From Rhizobiales bacterium CCH3-A5 (GTDB lineage Bacteria > Pseudomonadota > Alphaproteobacteria > Rhizobiales > Beijerinckiaceae): a stretch of DNA of 64,000 nucleotides. A program made the translations under genes and the position numbers. Of the stretch, positions 58,606 through 64,000 are shown in pieces; positions within the stretch are counted from its first letter, which is position 1; the number at the start of each line of letters is the position of its first letter. The notes under the pieces were generated by a model, which made no database searches, had not been told where the DNA came from, and was given only the letters and a program-made list of their open reading frames with translations. The stretch spans positions 7,907 through 71,906 of the forward strand of contig LSIB01000044.1 in assembly GCA_001556025.1 (NCBI GenBank), in the 5' to 3' direction.

Positions 58606-60135
58606 CTATTCGGCGGCTTGCGCGACAGCGACCGCCGGAACCTCGCACCCCGTCACGCAACACCGCCCCGGCTGCTTCGAGACACGCGTCCCGTCGGCCA
58701 GCACGCCGCGGTCGAGCAGGCTCTCCACCAGCGCGACCTTCTCCATCACCGGGTAGTTGCGCCAGATCTCGCGCTTCATCGCCTCGGGCGAGCCGCCGCC
58801 ATGCAGCGAGATCACCGAATACCAGCCGGCTTCCTTCGAGACGGTCAGGTCCTCGATGAACCGCGCCACCTCGGCGCGCTGCTCATGGGGAATGTCGGGA
58901 CGCCCGGTCAGCACGGCCGAGAGCGAGGCGGCGGTCTCGGGATTATGGTCCTCGTCGGGCCCGGGCAGCGCCACGATCAGCCCGCCCGAGACGTAATGGG
59001 CGATCCGGTGCATGTCGTAGATCTTGGTCGCCAGCAGGAGCTTGCCGATATTGGAGAACACCGCGTCCGGCATCACATTGCCGGCCGGATCCTTCTGGCA
59101 ATAGACGGACGCCGCCACGCCGCAGGCGAAAAAACTCTCGGTGATGGTGATGAGATCGACCATCTGCTCGCGGACATGGGCATGGCGCTCGGCGTCGAGC
59201 CCGTTGGCCTCGATCATCAGCGCGCCCGCGCCGATCAGCAGGTCGCCGAAGCCGGCGCGCGCGCCGATGCAGCTATGGCGGTGATGCGTGGCATAGCTGG
59301 TGGTCAGGAAGCCGGCCTCCTCGGTTTCGCCCGCCATAAAGACGCGCTCCCACGGCACGAAGACATCGTCGAACATCACCACGCCGGTCGACTGGCCGTA
59401 TTTCGCCGAGAACTTCGCCGCCGGGTCGCCCGGCCGCCCCGCCGGCCGCGCCACAATGGTGAGGCCCGGCGTATCGCAAGGCACGGCACAGCAGACGGCG
59501 AAATCCTCGTCGCCGGGCGCATGCGTGCGGCACGGCATCACCAGGAATTCGTGGACGTATGGCGCTCCCGTCACGATCGCCTTCGTGCCGCGGATGACGA
59601 TGCCGTCCTTGCGGCGCTCGCTGATGTGGACATAGGAATCGCGGCTGGCCTGCTGGCCCGGCCGCTTCGAGCGGTCGCCCTTGGCGTCGGTCATGGCGAT
59701 ACCGCAGGTCAGGTCCTCGTCCTGCACCTTGTGCATGTAGTTCAGGAAGCGCTGTCCGTAATCGGTGCCGTGGTTCGCGTCGGCGCGCGCCGTCGCCTGA
59801 TAGAGTCCGTTGAAGGCGTCATGCGTCAGGTAGCGCACGGCGCAGCCCGAAATCTTGCAGACCAGCCGCACCGCTTCGAGCTTCGCCAGCAGGTCGGCCG
59901 ACGTTTCGTTGATATGGGTCATCCGGTTGACGGTTCTGCCGGACGTGCCCTGCACCGCGGTCATAATCGGCTGATAGGCCGCCTCATGGGCAAGGTCGTA
60001 GGTGACGCCGATGCCGTTGATGCCCGGCAGCAGCATCGGCTCGTCGGCCACGCTCTCGATCGTTCGGCCATTGACGAAGACGCGGGGCTTGTAGGCGCGC
60101 AAGGAGTCCCGGTAGCCGGCGGCATCCATCAGCAT
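58606..60135 (-). CDS. 4-hydroxyphenylacetate 3-hydroxylase/4-hydroxybutyryl-CoA dehydratase family protein
   Basis: A 509-aa acyl-CoA-dehydrogenase-fold flavoprotein of the HpaB/AbfD family. MLMDAAGYRDSLRAYKPRVF, VTYDLAHEAAYQPIM, GAMTDPKGDR-like IAMTDAKGDRSKRPG, and VVMFDDVFVPWERVFM are family blocks. It resembles AbfD over its length. However, of the four AbfD Fe-S ligands as I recall them, one Cys (in KISGC) and the His (in HHRHS) remain, while the other two Cys positions are Tyr and Ala. It may thus be a flavin monooxygenase or another reaction type. GAGGA precedes ATG 60135. It is divergent from a tetR gene. Confidence 0.85.
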   Translation of the reverse strand: MLMDAAGYRDSLRAYKPRVFVNGRTIESVADEPMLLPGINGIGVTYDLAHEAAYQPIMTAVQGTSGRTVNRMTHINETSADLLAKLEAVRLVCKISGCAVRYLTHDAFNGLYQATARADANHGTDYGQRFLNYMHKVQDEDLTCGIAMTDAKGDRSKRPGQQASRDSYVHISERRKDGIVIRGTKAIVTGAPYVHEFLVMPCRTHAPGDEDFAVCCAVPCDTPGLTIVARPAGRPGDPAAKFSAKYGQSTGVVMFDDVFVPWERVFMAGETEEAGFLTTSYATHHRHSCIGARAGFGDLLIGAGALMIEANGLDAERHAHVREQMVDLITITESFFACGVAASVYCQKDPAGNVMPDAVFSNIGKLLLATKIYDMHRIAHYVSGGLIVALPGPDEDHNPETAASLSAVLTGRPDIPHEQRAEVARFIEDLTVSKEAGWYSVISLHGGGSPEAMKREIWRNYPVMEKVALVESLLDRGVLADGTRVSKQPGRCCVTGCEVPAVAVAQAAE

Positions 60136-60171
60136 CGGCGTGTCCTCATCGTGATTTTGCTTGTTGCCGAT

Positions 60172-60195
60172 AAAATTGAACGTCGTTAGAATTTT
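60172..60195. promoter_or_regulatory. Candidate TetR operator between the HpaB-family and tetR genes
   Basis: Interrupted palindrome AAAATT-N-AACG-T-CGTT-NN-AATTTT in AT-rich DNA between divergent starts (60135 and 60224). TetR regulators usually bind such symmetric sites in the intergenic region they share with their target. Confidence 0.5.
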
Positions 60196-60223
60196 CGTCA
60201 AGCAGTTTCAGAAGGATCGGAAT

Positions 60224-60925
60224 GTGACGCTGCCAGAGACCATGAGAGGCCGGCGTCGGCGTGCGGTTTCCGAGCTGAAGCGCGGGCTGATCCTCGACGC
60301 GGCGCGCGCCGTGTTCGAGCGCGACGGGCTCGATGGAGCCTCCCTGCGCGCCATCGCGGCACAGGCCGGCTATACGCCGGCCGCGCTCTACTTCCATTTC
60401 GACTCCAAGGAAGCGCTTTATGCGGAGGTGCTAGGCCAGTCGATCGCGGCGCTGAAGGCTCATGTCGACGCGAAAGTCGGGCAGGCCGCGACGCCGCAGG
60501 CGCGTCTCGCCGCCGCAGTGCTCGGCTTCTTCGATTTCTATGCGCAGAACCCGCGCGATCTCGATCTGGGATTCTACCTGTTTCGCGGCGGCATGCGCCC
60601 CCATGGGCTTGGCCGCGAGCGCGACATGGCGTTGAACGCGGCTCTCGAAGCCGTGCTCTGGCCGATATCCGAGGCGGCCGAGGCGCTGGGCGCGGAAGTG
60701 GCCATGGCCCGGCTGATCATGACCGACGCTTTCGCCCATGCCGTCGGCGTGCTGCTGCTGCTGCATACGAAGCGCATCCGCATGTTCGGTCTCGGTCCCC
60801 GCGCGCTGATGGAACGCTATGTCGAGGCCGAGGTTGAAAAACTGCTGGCCGGGACGGCGAACCATGCAGATGCCGTTCATGCGAGTGGTGAGATATCCGG
60901 AATGGAGGCAAAACCGTGCCGCTGA
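60224..60925 (+). CDS. TetR-family transcriptional regulator
   Basis: A 233-aa repressor. The N-terminal helix-turn-helix is DGASLRAIAAQAGYTPAALY, followed by the conserved FHFDSKEALYAEVL. GTG 60224 has AAGGA 7 nt upstream; ATG 60242 is the alternative. It is divergent from the HpaB-family gene with a palindromic candidate operator between them. It overlaps the isochorismatase-like gene by 10 bp, so it heads a three-gene operon and probably controls both directions. Confidence 0.92.
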   Translation: MTLPETMRGRRRRAVSELKRGLILDAARAVFERDGLDGASLRAIAAQAGYTPAALYFHFDSKEALYAEVLGQSIAALKAHVDAKVGQAATPQARLAAAVLGFFDFYAQNPRDLDLGFYLFRGGMRPHGLGRERDMALNAALEAVLWPISEAAEALGAEVAMARLIMTDAFAHAVGVLLLLHTKRIRMFGLGPRALMERYVEAEVEKLLAGTANHADAVHASGEISGMEAKPCR

Positions 60926-61446
60926 TCAGCGCAGCCAATGCCCGCCTCGTGGTGATCGACATCCAGGGCCGCCTGATGCCGGCCATCCATGAAAGCGAGC
61001 GCGTCGTCGCCAATGCCCGCCACCTGACCGACGCAGCGCGCATGCTGGCGCGTCCCATCCTCATGACCGAGCAGAACCCTGAGAAACTCGGTGGCACGGT
61101 CCCGGAACTCGCCAAGGCCGGACCGGTCCTCGCCAAGATGAGCTTCGATTCCTGCGCCGAGCCGGCCTTTCTCGACGCGCTGGTCGGCGATGACGACCTC
61201 GTCATCTGCGGCTGCGAGGCGCATGTCTGCGTCGCCCAGACCGTGCTCACCCTGCTGGAGCATCGCCGCCGCGTCTTCGTGGTGGCCGACGCAATCGGCT
61301 CGCGCGCACCGGAATCGAAGGAAATCGCGATCCGCCGGATGGAGCGTCATGGCGCCGAGATGGTGACGACCGAGATGGTGGTGTTCGAATGGCTGCGCAG
61401 CGCATCCCATCCACAGTTCCGCGACGTCTCGAAGCTGATCCGGTGA
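60916..61446 (+). CDS. Isochorismatase-like cysteine hydrolase
   Basis: A 176-aa protein of the isochorismatase/nicotinamidase fold, YcaC-like subgroup. The triad is Asp in LVVIDIQGR, Lys in LAKMSFDS, and Cys in GCEAHVCVAQT, with the cis-peptide region just before. The start is GTG 60916, inside the end of tetR. It is coupled to the following isomerase (GTGA overlap). The substrate is unknown; amide hydrolysis is the usual chemistry. Confidence 0.9.
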   Translation: MPLISAANARLVVIDIQGRLMPAIHESERVVANARHLTDAARMLARPILMTEQNPEKLGGTVPELAKAGPVLAKMSFDSCAEPAFLDALVGDDDLVICGCEAHVCVAQTVLTLLEHRRRVFVVADAIGSRAPESKEIAIRRMERHGAEMVTTEMVVFEWLRSASHPQFRDVSKLIR

Positions 61447-62096
61447 GCGCTGCGATGTCCGCGCCTGCGCCCGCGATCTGGTATTTCGACGTCATCTCGC
61501 CCTTCGCCTATGTCGCGCTGAGCCGGTTGCCCGAGATCGCGCGCCACCGCCCCGTGGTGCTGAGGCCGATCGTCTTCGGCGCGGTCCTGAAGCATTGGGG
61601 ACAGCTCGGCCCGGCCGAGATCGCGCCCAAGCGCATCCACACCTACCGGCTGGTGACGCATGCCGCATTGGCGCTCGGCCTGCCGTTCCGCTTTCCGCCA
61701 GCCCATCCCTTCAACCCGCTCGCCATGCTGCGCTTGCTGACCGCACTCGATGGTGACGAAGCGGCGGTGAACGAGGCGTTTGCGCTGATCTGGGGGCAGG
61801 GCCGCGACGCCAACGACCTCGAGGTTCTCGCCGCCGTGGCGAAAGCCGGCGGCGATCCCGGCGCGATGGAGCGGACAGGCGATCAGGCCGTCAAGGACGC
61901 GCTGCGCCAAGCAACCGACGAGGCCGTCGCGGCAGGGATCTTTGGCGTGCCGACGCTCTTGATCGATGGCGAGACATTCTGGGGCGTCGACGCCATGGCG
62001 ATGGCGCAGGACTATCTCGCCGATCCTGCAGGCTTCTTCGGTGGCGAGATGGCGCGGGTCTCCGCGCTGCCGGTCGGCCTGCAACGGCGGGTTTGA
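61443..62096 (+). CDS. 2-hydroxychromene-2-carboxylate isomerase/DsbA-family protein
   Basis: A thioredoxin-fold protein of 217 aa from GTG 61443 (overlapping the previous stop), or 213 aa from ATG 61455. WYFDVISPFAYVALSRLPEI has the catalytic Ser of the HCCA isomerase (NahD, kappa-class GST-like) branch where thiol oxidases have CxxC. GIFGVPTLLIDGETFWGVD is the cis-Pro and C-terminal motif. Members act on aromatic degradation intermediates with glutathione. Together with the HpaB-family gene this hints at aromatic or related catabolism. Confidence 0.88.
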   Translation: MSAAMSAPAPAIWYFDVISPFAYVALSRLPEIARHRPVVLRPIVFGAVLKHWGQLGPAEIAPKRIHTYRLVTHAALALGLPFRFPPAHPFNPLAMLRLLTALDGDEAAVNEAFALIWGQGRDANDLEVLAAVAKAGGDPGAMERTGDQAVKDALRQATDEAVAAGIFGVPTLLIDGETFWGVDAMAMAQDYLADPAGFFGGEMARVSALPVGLQRRV

Positions 62097-62193
62097 TGGA
62101 CCAGGACGTCCCGGTTTCACCATCTTGTCGGTTTACCCAAGGGTCACAGGCGCTCATGTTGCGCGAAACGCAGATCAACGAAGGAGACGCTCC

Positions 62194-63201
62194 ATGCTGC
62201 GCCGTTCCTTTCTCCAGCTCGGCCTCGGAGCCTTGAGCGCTCCCGCTTTGGTCGGCCGTGCTCTCGCCACCGGGGCGCCCGCGCCCGGCGGGACCAGGTT
62301 CACCGTCACCTATTTCGACGTGCCGGGCATCAGGGGCTCGCGCGACGTCACCGACGCCGGCGACGGCACGATCTGGGTCTGCGGCCAGCGCAACGGCACG
62401 CTCGGCCGGTTCGATCCGCGCTCGGGCCAGCTCAGGATCGTCGAACTCGGCCAAGGTGCTGCGCCCCATGGCGTCATCCGCGGCCCCGACGGCGCGGCCT
62501 GGGTTACCGAGGGTGGTCAGAACGCCATCGCCCGCATCGACGACAAGACTCACAAGGTCGCGCTGTTCAGGCTGCCGGACGAGCGCGCCAAGGCCAATCT
62601 CAACACCGGCGTCTTCGACAAGGCAGGCATCCTCTGGTTCACCGGGCAGAACGGCGTCATCGGCCGGTTCGAGCCGAAGACCGAGAAGATGGAGGTCTGG
62701 GACGCTCCGCGCGGGCGCGGCGCCTATGGCATCACGATGACGCCGTCCGGCGAGGTCTGGTACGCCTCGCTCGCCGGCAACCACATCGCCCGGATCGACA
62801 CCGGAACGGCCAAGGTCACCGTGGTCGAGCCGCCCACGCCCGGCCAGGGCGCGCGTCGGGCCTGGTCGGATTCGAAGAACCGGATCTGGGTCAGCGAATG
62901 GAACTCCGGCAATGTCTCGGCCTATGACACGCTGAGCCAGAGCTGGAAGACCTGGAAACTGCCGGGCGAGAAGCCGAGGACCTATTCGGTCTATGTCGAC
63001 GACGCCGACAAGGTCTGGCTGACCGACTTCACCGCAAACGCCATCGTCCGGTTCGATCCTGTCACTGAGGCCTTCAACGCGTTCCCGAGTGACAGGCCCG
63101 GCGCCAATGTCCGCCAGATGGACGGGCGCTCTGGCGAGGCCTGGGGCGGCGAGAGCGGCAACGACCGGCTCGTCCGCATCCAGACGGTGCAGCCGGCGTG
63201 A
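62194..63201 (+). CDS. Tat-exported beta-propeller protein (virginiamycin B lyase-like)
   Basis: A 335-aa secreted protein. LRRSFLQLGLGALSAPALVG is a twin-arginine signal. The rest is a propeller with repeated blades such as GTIWVCGQRNGTLGRFDPRS, AAWVTEGGQNAIARID and KVWLTDFTANAIVRFDP, which is the streptogramin-lyase/SMP-30-like pattern. AAGGAG precedes ATG 62194. True antibiotic lyase activity is doubtful: the stop overlaps a cytochrome c start (GTGA), so a periplasmic redox role is more likely. No classical PQQ-binding motif was seen. Confidence 0.85.
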   Translation: MLRRSFLQLGLGALSAPALVGRALATGAPAPGGTRFTVTYFDVPGIRGSRDVTDAGDGTIWVCGQRNGTLGRFDPRSGQLRIVELGQGAAPHGVIRGPDGAAWVTEGGQNAIARIDDKTHKVALFRLPDERAKANLNTGVFDKAGILWFTGQNGVIGRFEPKTEKMEVWDAPRGRGAYGITMTPSGEVWYASLAGNHIARIDTGTAKVTVVEPPTPGQGARRAWSDSKNRIWVSEWNSGNVSAYDTLSQSWKTWKLPGEKPRTYSVYVDDADKVWLTDFTANAIVRFDPVTEAFNAFPSDRPGANVRQMDGRSGEAWGGESGNDRLVRIQTVQPA

Positions 63202-63596
63202 GGTTTTGCTTCGCCGCGCTGGCGGCGCTGGCTTTGACGATCGACGCGGCCGCCGCGCAGGACGCGGCGCGCGGCGAAAAGCTGTTCGAGACCTGCCAGT
63301 CCTGCCACAGCCTGGATCCGGCCAAGGCCGGCATGGCAGGCCCCCATCTCGCCCGACTGAAGGGCCGCGTCGTCGGCTCCGCCGAAGGTTTCGACTATTC
63401 GCCGGCCTTTCGCGCCGCAAAGGTGCAGGGCTGGGTTTGGGATGAGCAGCGGCTCGCGGCCTATCTCGCCGACCCCGACAGCGTCGTGAAGGGCGGCTGG
63501 ATGAGCGCGCCCGGCCTCGATGATGAGGTGGAGCGCGCGGCGGTCACGGCGTTCCTGCTGCGGGAGAGTAGCCCGTCTTCAAACTCGCTCCGGTGA
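63198..63596 (+). CDS. Periplasmic cytochrome c (class I)
   Basis: A 132-aa protein with a signal peptide (FCFAALAALALTIDAAAAQ) and a single haem site CQSCH. A distal Met probably lies in GGWMSAPGL. GPHLARLKGRVVG and PAFRAAKVQGWVWDEQRLAA fit a cytochrome c2/c-552-like fold. The start GTG 63198 overlaps the propeller gene stop, so the two are translationally coupled and probably functionally linked. A palindromic repeat follows the stop. Confidence 0.92.
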   Translation: MRFCFAALAALALTIDAAAAQDAARGEKLFETCQSCHSLDPAKAGMAGPHLARLKGRVVGSAEGFDYSPAFRAAKVQGWVWDEQRLAAYLADPDSVVKGGWMSAPGLDDEVERAAVTAFLLRESSPSSNSLR

Positions 63597-63601
63597 GTCA
63601 G

Positions 63602-63677
63602 CTGGCGCGGCTTTCGAGAACCGGAGCGGAGCGGACTTTTTGTCCGTGAGCACCGGAAGCACAGAAAGCCGCGCCAG
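63602..63677. repeat. Inverted repeat after the cytochrome c gene
   Basis: Perfect 14-bp arms (63602-63615 with 63664-63677, CTGGCGCGGCTTTC) enclose an inner hairpin CGGAC-TTTTT-GTCCG. It lies between convergent genes and may act as a bidirectional terminator or a dispersed repeat. Confidence 0.7.
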
Positions 63678-63707
63678 ATGGCCGCCGGAGTAGAGTTTCA
63701 AGATGGG

Positions 63708-64000
63708 CTACAGCGGCCGGCCGATCTTCTTGGCGATCAGGCCCACGATGCCCTCGCGAAACAGCATCACGCAGATCACGAAGATCACGCCCTGGATCAC
63801 CAGCACCCAGGAGCCGAGCCCCGCGAGATAGTTCTGCATCGAGACGATGACGAGCGCGCCGACGATCGGCCCGAACACGGTGCCCAAGCCTCCGACCAGC
63901 GTCATCAGCACGACCTCGCCCGACATCGACCAGTGCACGTCGGTCAGCGAGGCGAGCTGGAAGACGATCGCCTTGGTCGCGCCCGCGAGCCCCGCCAGCC
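63708..64000 (-). CDS. Branched-chain amino acid ABC permease LivM-like (5' end outside window)
   Basis: The C-terminal roughly 97 residues of a LivM/LivH-type inner-membrane permease. The visible segment reads LASLTDVHWSMSGEVVLMTL, then GGLGTVFGPIVGALVIV and two further helices, ending KKIGRPL, as in LivM. The frame is open to the window edge, so an apparent ATG at 63938 is internal. The substrate is a branched-chain amino acid or related compound. It is convergent with the cytochrome c gene. Confidence 0.92.
   Translation of the reverse strand, partial: LAGLAGATKAIVFQLASLTDVHWSMSGEVVLMTLVGGLGTVFGPIVGALVIVSMQNYLAGLGSWVLVIQGVIFVICVMLFREGIVGLIAKKIGRPL

Noticed and set aside
62194..63201. Virginiamycin B lyase (antibiotic resistance gene)
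   Set aside because: Only the propeller repeat pattern matches; Tat export and coupling to a cytochrome c argue for another role, and I could not confirm the lyase catalytic His/Glu set.

Overview
The window is chromosomal DNA of a high-GC alphaproteobacterium of the order Hyphomicrobiales, most like Bosea or a close relative. This is inferred from the strongly GC-rich third codon positions, a PhyR-NepR-EcfG general stress response (GSR) locus, HisKA_2-type histidine kinases, a CYTATNTNNG-like heat-shock -10 element before dnaK, and palindromic intergenic repeats of a kind common in Rhizobiales. I see no tRNA, rRNA, CRISPR array, prophage or insertion sequence. Gene content is mostly core and metabolic.

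Region 1 (0-13.6 kb) is a stress-signalling district. A CHASE3-like histidine kinase (cut by the window edge) faces a single-domain response regulator. Then come a DUF992 protein, a small unnamed gene, an extensin-like protein and phyR, divergent from nepR-ecfG, followed by a second kinase whose ATP-binding domain looks degenerate. Reading the intergenic DNA by eye gives many matches to the EcfG promoter (GGAAC, 16-17 bp, CGTT). One is an overlapping divergent pair between phyR and nepR-ecfG. Others precede the response regulator, the DUF992 gene, the small gene, the 54-aa/extensin pair and a 92-aa protein. Further copies outside the district precede a CsbD protein, a small secreted protein and a DUF1269 protein. 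This local GSR regulon is the main result. The district also holds a transglutaminase-like protease, an SbmA/BacA-like ABC transporter, a Crp/Fnr regulator, a PmtA-like methyltransferase with an unusual amphipathic N-terminus, and a membrane-protein gene frameshifted in a G tract.

Region 2 (13.7-31.6 kb) is core metabolism: glutaminase, gyrB, a hydroxybutyrate/acetoacetate group (patatin, bdhA, acetoacetate decarboxylase), recQ, LysE-type exporter, csbD, dnaJ-dnaK, and a thiC-thiM-thiE operon under a TPP riboswitch whose expression platform includes a visible Shine-Dalgarno-sequestering hairpin.

Region 3 (31.7-49.2 kb) holds transport and scavenging: a gamma-glutamyltransferase without a signal peptide beside an oligopeptide/glutathione-type ABC importer with fused ATPases, an MFS carrier, a flavin reductase, a polysaccharide-deacetylase-like (PuuE-like) gene, and an iron-uptake block (Fiu-like receptor, PKHD dioxygenase, ExbB, ExbD, TonB) whose last gene, translationally coupled to tonB, is an FMN alpha-hydroxyacid oxidase.

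Region 4 (49.2-64 kb) contains DNA repair (Ada/Ogt-like, endonuclease III), MarR, TetR and Crp regulators, dapD, small envelope proteins, exporters, a HpaB/AbfD-family enzyme beside a TetR-isochorismatase-isomerase operon, a Tat-exported beta-propeller coupled to a cytochrome c, and the end of a branched-chain amino acid permease.

Limits: all calls come from reading translations and motifs without database searches; promoter calls are by-eye consensus matches.
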